In this document: piece after piece, positions 8,307 through 16,001 of the stretch
How the letters are laid out: each line of letters opens with the position of its first letter
Numbering within the stretch: position 1 is the first letter of the stretch
Source: Lachnospiraceae bacterium
Lineage (GTDB): Bacteria > Bacillota > Clostridia > Lachnospirales > Anaerotignaceae
Assembly: GCA_910576545.1 (NCBI GenBank)
Contig: CAJTKM010000002.1
Span: 124,001 to 188,000 of the forward strand
Direction of reading: 5' to 3'
DNA length: 64,000 nucleotides
Made by a program: the position numbers and the translations under genes
Notes under the pieces: generated by a model
The model's input: the letters and a program-made list of their open reading frames with translations, nothing else
Database searches by the model: none
Told to the model about the DNA's origin: nothing

Positions 8307-8794
8307 TTCCGCTTCCCGCCTTTCTTCTTTTTCTTCTTCCTCCGCCGCGGCTTCGCGGGCGGCGGGGAAGAGGGGGCCGGGGCCGGTTTCGGCGGTTTGA
8401 CCTCTTCCGACACAACTTCGATCACTTCCACGTCGCGCGGGTTGAAGCAGATAACCCCGCCGGGGTCGTAGGTTCCCGCCGCCCAATCAGCCTTGAATTT
8501 TTCAAGGTCGTTTTTGTACCGGGGGACCGGGTGGACCTGTTCAGAATAGTAAATTGCCATCATCATGCGTTCGTCGTCCGGCGCGTCCCAATCGTCAAGG
8601 TGATAGCTTTCGTAATTGTCCCACTCCCAAAGGGACAGGCGGCAACGCACGCCGTCGAAATACTCATTCGCCCGCTGGATGTTCTCAAAATCCCGGTAGG
8701 TCATGCCCTGCCCGGCGCATTCCTCCCGGATTTGCTGAATCGTCTTGCCCGCCATATGCAGGCGGCAAAGAACAACTTTCGGTTTATATTCCAT
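8303..8794 (-). CDS. Hypothetical protein with basic tail
   Basis: 163 aa starting at MEYKPKVVLCRLHMAGKTIQ (AAGGAG upstream). The N-terminal part looks like a degenerate helix-turn-helix (HMAGKTIQQIREECAGQGM); the middle is acidic (DDWDAPDDERMM); the C-terminus is proline-rich then polybasic (PRRRKKKKKKGGKRK). Could be a DNA-binding regulator; not assigned. Confidence 0.68.
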   Translation of the reverse strand: MEYKPKVVLCRLHMAGKTIQQIREECAGQGMTYRDFENIQRANEYFDGVRCRLSLWEWDNYESYHLDDWDAPDDERMMMAIYYSEQVHPVPRYKNDLEKFKADWAAGTYDPGGVICFNPRDVEVIEVVSEEVKPPKPAPAPSSPPPAKPRRRKKKKKKGGKRK

Positions 8795-9218
8795 CCCCTT
8801 GCAACTCCTTTCCCGGTTCCTCTGTAAATAGGCATTCGCCAAACGCCTTGATTGAAATTTTCATATTCCCCGCGTATATGGATTTATCCGTTACGCCCGT
8901 GACTTTCAATTTCCGCACAACCCCGAACATATTTAGCCACACAAAATCGCCGGGCTTGACGTGCTTTCGCTGGGCTTCCAGTTCGGCGGCGCGCTGTTCT
9001 TCCTTTCGCCGCTTTGCTTCCGCCGGGGCTTCATCCACAAGGGCAATGAAAATCCCGTATTCGTCCGTGTAAAAAAGAACGCGGCCCGCTTTCAGTTCTT
9101 CCAACTGTTCCGCCGTTACTCCGAAACAGAAATTCCCGAAAAGACTTGAATTCTTTTCGATCTCTTCCGGCGCAATGCTGGAAAGTTCGTCCTCAAATAC
9201 AGGTTCCCATGCTTTCAC
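8784..9218 (-). CDS. Hypothetical phage protein
   Basis: 144 aa. The C-terminal segment (KPGDFVWLNMFGVVRKLKVTG) resembles a small beta-barrel, preceded by an Arg/Glu helix. The ATG overlaps the stop of the methyltransferase (ATGA). No family recognised. Confidence 0.65.
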   Translation of the reverse strand: MKAWEPVFEDELSSIAPEEIEKNSSLFGNFCFGVTAEQLEELKAGRVLFYTDEYGIFIALVDEAPAEAKRRKEEQRAAELEAQRKHVKPGDFVWLNMFGVVRKLKVTGVTDKSIYAGNMKISIKAFGECLFTEEPGKELQGDGI

Positions 9219-9672
9219 CCGTCTTTCTCCTTTCTTCCGTTGTAGATAACCACCATCGACGGGAACGGCGCGGGGGCGTATGCGTTGCCCTCTTCATCGG
9301 TGAAGCGCAACCGCCCGCGAACAAAGCGGATTTCCGCTTTCCCGTAAATGTAGTCGTGAAAGTATGTCGTGTCGGTCCGGGCCGGAATCAGCAAAACGAC
9401 GGTCGTTCCGCGCTGTGCTTCTTCGTATGCCTTGCGGACCCATTGCCCGATCTTCCGTCCGTAGGGCGGATTACAGAATACAGCACCCCCCCCGCAAGGT
9501 TCCACGGGCTGGAAAGCCCGTCCGTTTCGGGCGTGTAGTACGCCGGGCATTTCGCACTTTTCGCCGTTGCCGCCGCGTCAAGGGTGAAGCGGAATTCCCG
9601 GTTCAGCGCGTCGAAAAACGCTTGCGGCGTGCAATAGTCCATCTTTTTACTGCTCAAAAGCGCGGCATTCAT
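9215..9672 (-). pseudogene. Phage N-6-adenine DNA methyltransferase (Dam/DUF-type), frameshifted at a C8 tract
   Basis: Two frames together make one Dam-family phage methyltransferase. The first (9672 down to about 9490) gives MDYCTPQAFFDALNREFRFT, LDAAAT and TPETDGLSSPWN; the second (about 9490 to 9215) gives GGAVFCNPPYGRKIGQWV, with the catalytic NPPY motif, then LLIPARTDTTYFHDYI. The switch falls exactly at a run of eight C's on the plus strand (9486-9493); nine or six would restore the frame. Both ends keep ATGA overlaps with neighbours, so the gene is otherwise undisturbed. It may be a real knockout, a phase-variable gene or a base-calling error. Confidence 0.8.
9486..9493. repeat. C8/G8 homopolymer inside methyltransferase gene
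   Basis: Eight consecutive C's on the plus strand at the exact point where the methyltransferase reading frame breaks. Such tracts slip easily during replication. Confidence 0.9.
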
Positions 9673-9908
9673 TCCGCCACCCCCACATTGCTCTGCTTGT
9701 CCGCATTATTCATAATTTCGGAAATGTCGCCGCGGTGTGCGCCGTCAATCTGTACGTGCCATCTGCTGTCGACTCTATATGCTTCGATCTTCCGCGGTGT
9801 ATGCGCGGCCTTTACGATACTCGCGACGGCTTCCCCTACGGCTCCGATCAGGATTAAAAACCCCACCCACGTCCAGAAACTTGAAAAAACGAATCTTATA
9901 AACTCCAC
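9669..9908 (-). CDS. Small membrane protein
   Basis: 79 aa with one clear transmembrane helix near the N-terminus (WTWVGFLILIGAVGEAVASI) and a soluble C-terminus. It overlaps the methyltransferase start by four bases (ATGA). Function unknown. Confidence 0.7.
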   Translation of the reverse strand: MEFIRFVFSSFWTWVGFLILIGAVGEAVASIVKAAHTPRKIEAYRVDSRWHVQIDGAHRGDISEIMNNADKQSNVGVAE

Positions 9909-9923
9909 GTTTGGCCCTCCATT

Positions 9924-10607
9924 TCAAAATAATTTTACCTGTTCCGCCCTGATTGTCGGCAAGTCGTCAAACCGTACTTGCGCCCGCGCATACTCCAACC
10001 GTTCCGCCGCCGCCCGGCAATAATCCGGGTCGATCTCAAAAGCCAAGAAATCAAATCCCATTTCATGACAGGCGATACAGCTTGACCCGCTCCCGGCGTG
10101 GGTGTCAAGAACCCGATCACCGGGCCGGGCGTAGTTCTGCAAAATCCACCGATACAGGCGGACCGGCTTTTGCGTCGGGTGAATCGTGTTCCCGTCCTGC
10201 TGGAGCGCGGCCCGGTTGATGATGACAACTCGCGTCGGCAAATCGAACGACGAATAGGCAAGTTCGCAATCAGACTGCGAAAGCCCATGTTGCCCTTTGT
10301 CCCAAACCAGCCAGCCCTTTGTCCCGCGGTTTAGCATAGGGGCGAAATAATTTCCGCCGAAAATAATTTGATTTTCCGACACACGTTCCAGCTCCCGGAA
10401 GTATTCAGGCGGGGGCGGCTCCTTGTCCCAGCCTTTCCGGGCGTGAAACTTCCGGTTGTGCTTCCGGTTGTTATGTACCCTTTGCCGCTGTCCGTCGTGT
10501 CCTATACCGTATGGCGGGTCGCATATAGCAAGCTGAAAGAAATTGTCCGGGATTTCTTTCATTGCTTCCATGCAATCAAGGTTATAAATGCGGTTCAGGT
10601 TGAACAC
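9924..10607 (-). CDS. DNA methyltransferase, beta class (N6-adenine or N4-cytosine)
   Basis: 227 aa. Motif order is catalytic DPPYG (CDPPYGIGHDG, near residue 30), then HPTQKP, then the SAM-binding motif I (DTHAGSGSS, near residue 190) and the following acidic AFEIDPDYC. This DPPY-first permutation defines the beta class (MboI/RsrI-like). No restriction enzyme is adjacent, so it is an orphan phage methylase, probably protecting phage DNA. GTG start with AGAGGTG upstream. Confidence 0.93.
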   Translation of the reverse strand: MFNLNRIYNLDCMEAMKEIPDNFFQLAICDPPYGIGHDGQRQRVHNNRKHNRKFHARKGWDKEPPPPEYFRELERVSENQIIFGGNYFAPMLNRGTKGWLVWDKGQHGLSQSDCELAYSSFDLPTRVVIINRAALQQDGNTIHPTQKPVRLYRWILQNYARPGDRVLDTHAGSGSSCIACHEMGFDFLAFEIDPDYCRAAAERLEYARAQVRFDDLPTIRAEQVKLF

Positions 10608-10613
10608 GGGTTA

Positions 10614-10853
10614 TCACCTCTTTTCGCGCCGGTCATACAGGGGCATATATCCCAGCCAGTTCCGGTTAAGAACGTATGCCCCCGGCTCTTCGTCTGCTCG
10701 AACCGGCTGTTTCATCTTCATACAGGCGGTTTTGCTCAAGAATCCCGGCGGAATATCGGCGTATGACTTATACAGGGGCTTTCCGGTCGCTTCCGCTTCC
10801 CCGCGGCGCAAGGAAACCGCCATCCGCTCCGCCGCCGTCTTATACCTTCCCAC
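10614..10853 (-). CDS. Hypothetical 79-aa protein
   Basis: Starts GTG two bases after the stop of the upstream ribbon-helix-helix gene; contains KTAAERMAVSLRRGEAEATG and a C-terminal NRNWLGYMPLYDRR. No family recognised. Operon position argues that it is translated. Confidence 0.6.
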   Translation of the reverse strand: MGRYKTAAERMAVSLRRGEAEATGKPLYKSYADIPPGFLSKTACMKMKQPVRADEEPGAYVLNRNWLGYMPLYDRREKR

Positions 10854-10855
10854 GA

Positions 10856-11035
10856 TCAGCCGCGCCGCCCTTCGTCCTGAACACGCAAGTTCAGCATTTT
10901 TTCCCGAACCAGCTTGTCAACCACCCGGCCCGGCGTTTTCTGCCCGCTGATCTGCATAAGACGTTCAAGGTTGAACGCCGTTTGCGGTGTGACCCGGACC
11001 GTCACTTTCCGCGTTTTCTGCCGCTGTTTCTTCAT
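10856..11035 (-). CDS. Small ribbon-helix-helix-like protein
   Basis: 59 aa. A basic N-terminus leads into a short strand (KVTVRVTP) and two helices (TAFNLERLMQISG; PGRVVDKLVREKML), the layout of Arc/MetJ-type ribbon-helix-helix DNA-binding proteins. The ATG at 11035 overlaps the stop of the RecU-like gene (ATGA). Probably a phage regulator. Confidence 0.68.
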   Translation of the reverse strand: MKKQRQKTRKVTVRVTPQTAFNLERLMQISGQKTPGRVVDKLVREKMLNLRVQDEGRRG

Positions 11036-11631
11036 GGTCCTTTGACCTCCGTTTTCAAAAATTCGTCTATGAATTCTTCACCCGTCCGGCAAAATCTCAA
11101 AAGCCCGCTTCCGTTTTTGTAGTCAAGGAAAAGAACCGCGCCATTGAAGCGAACGCGGAAGGGTTCAAGGTTTGCCGCCGTCACATACTTTCGCCCGAAA
11201 TGTTGTTTCATGTCCCGCCAAATGACCCACGGGACAAAGAAAAAGTTGTTCCCGATTCCGGCGCATACGGCGGCAACCGCGCCCATCCTGTGATGACGCG
11301 CCAGCGTGTCCTGCTGTTCGCCGGTCAGAACGTCCCGTTTCAGCCGGTCCGTCGTGGTGTGCTTTGCTTCAAAGACGATGGAGCGCCCGCCCGCAAGGGT
11401 CCCTTGAAAATCCGGCTGGGCGTGGGCGGTGAACCGGCCCTTGAAGATTCCACCGCCCAGCTTCTCCATGACGCGGAACGGTTCGGGGGTCTTGTCGATC
11501 TCCGCCCGGCCCCGCGCGGAATAGTAGGCGCACCCGTCTTTTATAGCGTCCTCGAAAAAATGCCCCTGCGCGTTGTTTACGGCGTTCTGATACCGCCGGG
11601 CAAGGTGTTTCGCTTCCCATGTGACCGGCAT
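11032..11631 (-). CDS. RecU-like Holliday junction resolvase
   Basis: 199 aa. Holds the RecU landmarks: an N-terminal helix with FFEDAIKDGCAYYSARG, AEIDKTPEPFRV, then the nuclease core QPDFQGTL and IVFEAKHT (the D...E.K catalytic triad of PD-(D/E)XK enzymes), then FFFVPWVIWRDM. It would cut recombination or replication intermediates of phage DNA. It sits 1.1 kb downstream of the HUH replication gene; the same pairing occurs at 29905-31156 in the second prophage. Confidence 0.88.
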   Translation of the reverse strand: MPVTWEAKHLARRYQNAVNNAQGHFFEDAIKDGCAYYSARGRAEIDKTPEPFRVMEKLGGGIFKGRFTAHAQPDFQGTLAGGRSIVFEAKHTTTDRLKRDVLTGEQQDTLARHHRMGAVAAVCAGIGNNFFFVPWVIWRDMKQHFGRKYVTAANLEPFRVRFNGAVLFLDYKNGSGLLRFCRTGEEFIDEFLKTEVKGP

Positions 11632-12185
11632 TACTGATCGCCCCTTTCCGCCGTCCCGCTCCCCAACGCTTTCCGGCGGCGGTGTTCCTCCATGCCCGCC
11701 ATCATTGCGTAAATTCGTTTCGCTTCCTCAAGGTCGATTTCTTCCGGGTCCGGTATCTGATCTATTGCGTTTTCCGGGAAAATACGATTCTTGTTCAGGA
11801 AAGCCGAATAAAAGCGGTCAAGTTCCTTTTCCAATGCGGCGTTATAAAATTCAAAGCTGAATTCGATTTCTAACCGCTCCGCCGCTGTGCATTCAATCCC
11901 CAGCATTTTCCGCGGGCGGTTCGTGTACTTTCCGACGCACGAATAAGCAACGCGCCCGGTAACGGTGTAAATAACCTGATTCAAAAGCTTTCGTTCAAGC
12001 GGGGTTTTGAACCTGAACCATGCGATTCCCCGGCGTTCTTCTGCAATCTCCGCTTCCGTGATTCCGTATCTCTTCATAAGCCGGTCAAGCAGGACGGCGG
12101 CGGATTCCTTTTCCCCGCGGTCCCCGCGCTCTGCTAAAGCCTGAATCTTTTTGACTTTCTGCAAAAGCTGTTCCCGATCCGTCAT
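11631..12185 (-). CDS. DUF2786-like protein
   Basis: 184 aa starting MTDREQLLQKVKKIQALAER. The N-terminal part (KVKKIQALAERG...ESAAVLLDRLMKRYGITE) matches the DUF2786 pattern found in many phage genomes; the rest contains an alpha-helical domain. The stop overlaps the RecU start (TAATG). Molecular role unknown. Confidence 0.75.
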   Translation of the reverse strand: MTDREQLLQKVKKIQALAERGDRGEKESAAVLLDRLMKRYGITEAEIAEERRGIAWFRFKTPLERKLLNQVIYTVTGRVAYSCVGKYTNRPRKMLGIECTAAERLEIEFSFEFYNAALEKELDRFYSAFLNKNRIFPENAIDQIPDPEEIDLEEAKRIYAMMAGMEEHRRRKALGSGTAERGDQ

Positions 12186-12376
12186 GCGTCCACCCCGCTT
12201 TCGGGAATCGCCCACGAATACGGTTCCGCCGCGCACATAGTGTAAAACGGGCATTTGTGGCACGAATCATCTTCCGTCCGGCGGTTGCAAATTTCCTTGA
12301 TAACCGCCGCCGCGCGGTACATTTCCCGCAATTCCTGTTCGCTGTCCAACGCTTCCCCCTCCTTACAGTTCCACAA
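12182..12376 (-). CDS. Small cysteine-rich phage protein
   Basis: 64 aa with ICNRRTEDDSCHKCPFYTMC, a compact cysteine cluster likely to bind zinc. Overlaps the DUF2786 gene by ATGA and the zinc-ribbon gene upstream by 14 bases. Similar small proteins occur in many Clostridia prophages; function unknown. Confidence 0.7.
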   Translation of the reverse strand: MWNCKEGEALDSEQELREMYRAAAVIKEICNRRTEDDSCHKCPFYTMCAAEPYSWAIPESGVDA

Positions 12377-12734
12377 TTCCGCCGATTCGGTCCACGTCCG
12401 CGGCTGTGACCGTCCGGCGCTTCAAAATACTGGCGATAACCTCCCCGAACCGCTCCCAGCGGGCGGAAGCAAGGGTGAAATACCGAAATCCGGGGTTGTT
12501 CCGCGCCCAATTCTGCAAGAAAGAAACCGTTCCGTCGTTCATTTCCTCGCATACCTGATAAACGGCAACTTTCCCGGTTTCCGGGTCAACCTCCCGGCAA
12601 ATCGCAACCAGCCGCATACGCCGCGGCGCTTCCGCCGCCGGGCGCGGCTCCCGTTTCGGCTTCCTGCAATCGCAAATTTCGCCCGCGTCCAAGTGTGCGC
12701 CGCAATGCGGGCATTCTCGGTAAGGCTTCCCCAT
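12363..12734 (-). CDS. Zinc-ribbon phage protein
   Basis: 123 aa. N-terminal zinc ribbon ECPHCGAHLDAGEICDC (residues 8-24), a proline/arginine linker, then a conserved globular part (VYQVCEEMNDGTVSFLQNWA). A shorter protein with the same ribbon (CGNCGAHLDHGEKCDC) lies before the HUH Rep gene in the second prophage, so this ribbon travels with the replication module. Confidence 0.78.
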   Translation of the reverse strand: MGKPYRECPHCGAHLDAGEICDCRKPKREPRPAAEAPRRMRLVAICREVDPETGKVAVYQVCEEMNDGTVSFLQNWARNNPGFRYFTLASARWERFGEVIASILKRRTVTAADVDRIGGIVEL

Positions 12735-12749
12735 GATGACCGCCCCTTT

Positions 12750-13574
12750 CTATTCTTTTTTCCTCAATTTCAGGTAAATTGACCACCCTGTTTGTTCGTT
12801 GTATTCGTACTGAACCCCGTAATCGTCGTCGGTCAGGGTCCAGCCCGGATACTTCTTTTCCCAAAAGGCGCGGCCCGGCCTTTCTTTCGCCCACTTCTCG
12901 ATCTGCCGCCGGTTATACTTCCCGTCGTTCGCCCGGCTTGTCGGCTTCTTTAAGTTGTGGGAAGAGGACCACCGCTTTTTCCCGCCCGCCTGCTTGACAA
13001 GGTAAGTGCAAAGGGCGGCAATCCCGTTTTCGTCTGCTTGCAGGCGGTCCGCGTTGCAATATCCTATTCGGTCGCCCTTTTTCTGCCCCTTGCGCTTCCT
13101 CTTGCGCCACAACTCTTCCACAACGTCACGGTCAAGCCCTCCATTCATGACAATGTGGTGATGAATCCGGGTCGGCTTCCCGCTGTTCCGCGCTGTGGTG
13201 TAGGCCGTGACAAGGATATATTTCAAGGGCGGCAACCCCTCTTTCTTCCGGGCGTAGGCCACCCGGCGCAAATAGTTTGAAACTTCCTTTTCCGCGGCTT
13301 CCACGGTCCGCGGAAGATGTTTCGCGGAGTATGTAGCCGTTACGTGCAAAGCTTCCGGGTCGTCCCCGAAATTCAGGTTTCCCAACTGGACGAAATACCG
13401 GCGGGCATTCTTGTCATTCAAGTTCTTTTGTTTCGGCTCCGATTCCTGAACCTTTTTTGACCGCTTCCCGCGGGCGGCGGCGTTCTTTTGGGCTGTGGTA
13501 TAGCCGAATATATCAACCTCCCTGTAATGATCGCCGCAAAAAATCTTCTTTTCTCTGATAAAGGTTCGCACCAT
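12750..13574 (-). CDS. HUH rolling-circle replication initiator (ORF2/G2P-like Rep)
   Basis: 274 aa. The metal-binding motif RIHHHIVMNGG (near residue 137) is the HUH signature of rolling-circle initiators; an upstream beta strand region has YFVQLGNLNFG and the region after it has the tyrosine-rich helix LCTYLVKQAGGKKRW, where the nicking tyrosine (TYLVKQ) and the following lysine are expected. The ribosome binding site AGAGGGTG precedes ATG 13574. It should nick one strand at the origin and start phage DNA synthesis. Related to the protein at 29905 in the second prophage, which has VHHHIVMN. Confidence 0.88.
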   Translation of the reverse strand: MVRTFIREKKIFCGDHYREVDIFGYTTAQKNAAARGKRSKKVQESEPKQKNLNDKNARRYFVQLGNLNFGDDPEALHVTATYSAKHLPRTVEAAEKEVSNYLRRVAYARKKEGLPPLKYILVTAYTTARNSGKPTRIHHHIVMNGGLDRDVVEELWRKRKRKGQKKGDRIGYCNADRLQADENGIAALCTYLVKQAGGKKRWSSSHNLKKPTSRANDGKYNRRQIEKWAKERPGRAFWEKKYPGWTLTDDDYGVQYEYNEQTGWSIYLKLRKKE

Positions 13575-13734
13575 GCTTCACCCTCTTTTCGTTGGATGAT
13601 GAAGCGGGCGTGTTCTGTGCTTCCAGCAAACGCGGGTCAGTAGGGCGGGGGATGGAGCGGGACCGGCCCGCAACCTCCGCACCCTGTTTTCCTGTGTTAA
13701 ACGTGACAGGCTTTGCCAGAATCTTAATACCCAT
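13513..13734 (-). CDS. Possible small protein overlapping rep
   Basis: 73 aa (MGIKILAKPVTFNTGKQGAE...). It overlaps the first 62 bases of the Rep gene in another frame and contains the Rep ribosome binding site inside its own codons. Its own start lacks a strong ribosome binding site. It looks protein-like and may be a translational leader of rep; uncertain. Confidence 0.45.
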   Translation of the reverse strand: MGIKILAKPVTFNTGKQGAEVAGRSRSIPRPTDPRLLEAQNTPASSSNEKRVKHGANLYQRKEDFLRRSLQGG

Positions 13735-13772
13735 TACAAGCCCGCCACGCCGCATAAAAACGGCGCTTTTTC

Positions 13773-13801
13773 TTGACTTTTCCGCCGGTTTCTGCTATAC
13801 T
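13773..13801 (+). promoter_or_regulatory. Sigma-A promoter opposed to all flanking genes
   Basis: TTGACT (13773-13778), a 17-base spacer and TATACT (13796-13801). It points rightward, against every gene around it, into the 3' end of the DUF6273 gene. No convincing protein follows, so the product would be an antisense or non-coding RNA, or a primer/control RNA for the replication region. Confidence 0.7.
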
Positions 13802-13837
13802 AATCATAGGTTGATAAGCTGTGTTTTTACCGGCGGA
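13781..13837. repeat. Inverted repeat upstream of rep
   Basis: TCCGCCGGT (13781-13789) and ACCGGCGGA (13829-13837) form a perfect 9-bp inverted repeat enclosing the promoter -10 box. It lies just upstream of the Rep operon and could be an operator or part of the replication origin. Confidence 0.6.
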
Positions 13838-13916
13838 TTCCGCTTCGCACTCGTTTTCGCACAACGGGCGCGGGGCGGTTTTCTTATGCAGTTTTTCGGC
13901 GGCGGGGCGGGGGCTT

Positions 13917-14693
13917 TCAGCCCTCCGCCGCCGCGTTGTCGTTCCCGCCCTGATCGCCGGGCGTGTTGTTCAGCGCCCGCGTCGCGGCTTCCTCCTTTGC
14001 GGTGTCCTCCGCGTCCTGCTTCCACTGGAAGAGGGAAGCAACCGCGGCGGCGATAGCGTCGCCCCAAACGTCCACGGGATAGCCGTTCAAAACCTCCAGC
14101 ACTGCGTCGCGGGCTTCCTCGATCATGTCGGCGCGGGGGTCCGCGGTTTCATCTTCATAAGGGACAGATACAAAGATGGACGATTCCAGATAACAAAGCG
14201 GGCGCGCGCCCCAGATGCCGTAGCACGCGGAGTAGTAGTTGCCCAACTCGCCGGAGGAATCGACGAGGCGGACGTAGGACGAAGATGACGGGTTACAGGT
14301 CCACGGGGTCAGGGTCCAGCACCAGTCGTCAACAAGGGGGATATACTGCCGGTACTTCCGGTAAAGGCTGTCAGACAGTAAAGCGATTTTGTCGGTCGTG
14401 GTCCCGTAGTCGGTCATTCCGTCGTCGGCGGTCAGGTCGCTTTCCCAATCAAGGAACGCGGCCCGGTTCGCGCCCTCCGCAATCAGCGCGTCAAGAAACG
14501 GCCCGTTCAGTTCCCGGCGCAAGGACGAAACGCGCCAGTCGTTCCGGTTCTCTTCGTCGAACGCCCGGTGAAAGACGGGTTCGGCGGCAAGCGCCAGCGT
14601 CGCGCCAATCTTTTCGTCACTCTCCAGCACAACCCATTGAACGCCGCCGTAAAAGAAATACGCACCCGGCTTCAAATTAGCAAGTTTCTTCAT
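13917..14693 (-). CDS. DUF6273-domain protein
   Basis: 258 aa. The central part (NDWRVSSLRRELNGPFLDAL, then WCWTLTPWTCNPSSSSYVRL, then GARPLCYLESSIFVS) matches the DUF6273 pattern, a lectin-like fold common in gut phages and conjugative elements. The C-terminal third is acidic and low-complexity (EDTAKEEAATRA, GGNDNAAAEG). No signal peptide. Role unknown: surface ligand recognition is possible. Confidence 0.75.
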   Translation of the reverse strand: MKKLANLKPGAYFFYGGVQWVVLESDEKIGATLALAAEPVFHRAFDEENRNDWRVSSLRRELNGPFLDALIAEGANRAAFLDWESDLTADDGMTDYGTTTDKIALLSDSLYRKYRQYIPLVDDWCWTLTPWTCNPSSSSYVRLVDSSGELGNYYSACYGIWGARPLCYLESSIFVSVPYEDETADPRADMIEEARDAVLEVLNGYPVDVWGDAIAAAVASLFQWKQDAEDTAKEEAATRALNNTPGDQGGNDNAAAEG

Positions 14694-14980
14694 TGTTCGT
14701 TGTCCTCCTTATAGTCCGGCAAATAGCCGTTTTTCGTGTCTTTGACGTATCCCCGGCCCACACCCGAAAGCAGGGCATAAAACGCGGGAAGAAAGAGGGC
14801 GAAAGCTTCACCGCCCACCGCTGAATATCCGCGTACCGTCAGGGCGTAGGCCGCACCCGCTCGAAACAGGATGATTCCCGCAAGGGTCAGGCCGCTATAT
14901 TTCGCAACGGACAGAATCAGCCGGGCGGCGCTCCGCCGGGCTTGTCCCGCTCCGCGGGTGATCGTGTCAGGTGTCGGCAT
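14690..14980 (-). CDS. Small membrane protein
   Basis: 96 aa starting MPTPDTITRGAGQARRSAAR with GGAGGG upstream. Two hydrophobic segments (LILSVAKYSGLTLAGIILFR; FALFLPAFYALLSGVG) suggest two membrane helices with a short cytoplasmic tail. Overlaps the downstream gene by ATGA. Function unknown. Confidence 0.68.
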   Translation of the reverse strand: MPTPDTITRGAGQARRSAARLILSVAKYSGLTLAGIILFRAGAAYALTVRGYSAVGGEAFALFLPAFYALLSGVGRGYVKDTKNGYLPDYKEDNEQ

Positions 14981-15635
14981 GGTCGGCCCTCCGCTTCCAC
15001 AATTCGCAACGGTCCCCAGCGCACCCCGGTTTCCCTGTGTAGCTGTCAAGGCAACCGGGCAGGCCGATTTCTTGCGGGCAACGTCCGTTCATGCGCTGAT
15101 TGTCGGCGTACCGCGTCGCCCCCATTGTGCTGGCCTGAACCCGGTTCGTTGCAAGAATCGCCGTTCCTGCCGCGGCGTAAAGGATGAATCCGCATTGTTC
15201 CGCCTGCTTCATAATCTCTTGCCAGCGTTCGTCCGCGGCGGCGGCTTCCGGCGGCGGGACGAATGCTCCCGGCCTTGTGTATTCCGCCGTTCTTTCTATC
15301 TTCGCCGGGTTAATCGCCTTGTCGTCTATGTAAAGATCAGCGTACACCTTGCGCCCGTCAGAGGGCTTCAACCCGATTTTCGCGGCGTGCGGGTTTCCCG
15401 GATTCTCATTGACCGCATACAGCGGGATTTCCTGCGCCTTACAGAACGCCACCGCTTCATCAAGCAGTTTCCGGGTTCCGTTCTCCCGGCTGGTGTAAAG
15501 GATGATCTTTGACCCGTCCGCCGCCAGCCGCTTCACGTAGTCGATGACGGCCCGGTTCGGCGCTCCCACTTCCGGGAAAGCGTCGGCGCAAAGGGTCCCG
15601 TCGAAATCGACGGCGACAAATTCGTATTTAGGCAT
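14967..15635 (-). CDS. HAD-superfamily hydrolase
   Basis: 222 aa starting MPKYEFVAVDFDGTLCADAF. Motif I is DFDGTLC (nucleophile Asp and DxDGT pattern), motif II is LYTSREN, and YIDDKAIN supplies the acidic motif IV. Length and layout match small phage HAD proteins, probably nucleotide or polynucleotide phosphatases. An added C-terminal region with four cysteines (NGRCPQEIGLPGC, GCAGDRCELW) may bind metal. AAAGGGGGAC precedes the start. Confidence 0.82.
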   Translation of the reverse strand: MPKYEFVAVDFDGTLCADAFPEVGAPNRAVIDYVKRLAADGSKIILYTSRENGTRKLLDEAVAFCKAQEIPLYAVNENPGNPHAAKIGLKPSDGRKVYADLYIDDKAINPAKIERTAEYTRPGAFVPPPEAAAADERWQEIMKQAEQCGFILYAAAGTAILATNRVQASTMGATRYADNQRMNGRCPQEIGLPGCLDSYTGKPGCAGDRCELWKRRADHADT

Positions 15636-15840
15636 TGCTTGTCCCCCTTTCAATTTTTCCCGCCGGGGCAATCACCACGGCGCGCCCGTTCCGGTCCAGC
15701 AGTTCCGCCGAAATCTGAATTCGTGTACTGCCCTTTCGATAGATCAGCGCGGTTACTTTCTGATAGGTGATACCGGCATAACGCACCGGGTATTCCTCCA
15801 TCAAGGCCGCTTTCAGTTCAGCCCCCGTCACGTCCTGCAC
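15628..15840 (-). CDS. Hypothetical 70-aa phage protein
   Basis: Contains TGAELKAALMEEYPVRYAGI and ALIYRKGSTRIQISAELLDR, a pattern seen in small phage proteins of unknown role. Start is GTG 15840 or GTG 15831; the latter has AGGTG at better spacing. Overlaps the HAD start by 8 bases. Confidence 0.65.
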   Translation of the reverse strand: MQDVTGAELKAALMEEYPVRYAGITYQKVTALIYRKGSTRIQISAELLDRNGRAVVIAPAGKIERGTSNA

Positions 15841-15997
15841 CTACTTTCCGCGAAATTTCGTATTCGGCCCCATACCGGCGGCGCTTACACCTCCAGCAAG
15901 TGATCTTCATATTGACCCCTCCGCCGACACGCTGAACGTTGTGTTTCCCCGCCTTTTTCAGTTCAAGGAAACAGGGCAAGCAAAATTGACGCTTCAC
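15818..15997 (-). CDS. Small double-CxxC zinc protein
   Basis: 59 aa from GTG 15997 (GGGAGGGGG upstream): FCLPCFLELKKAG near the start and ITCWRCKRRRYGAEYEI near the end give two CxxC pairs that probably bind one zinc. An internal ATG at 15910 also has GGAGGGG, so a 30-aa shorter product is possible. Confidence 0.65.
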   Translation of the reverse strand: MKRQFCLPCFLELKKAGKHNVQRVGGGVNMKITCWRCKRRRYGAEYEISRKVGAGRDGG

Positions 15998-16001
15998 GAT
16001 C

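Noticed and set aside
13917..14693. Diversity-generating retroelement target
   Set aside because: No reverse transcriptase, template repeat or accessory gene in the window, so only the lectin-like domain remains as a hint.
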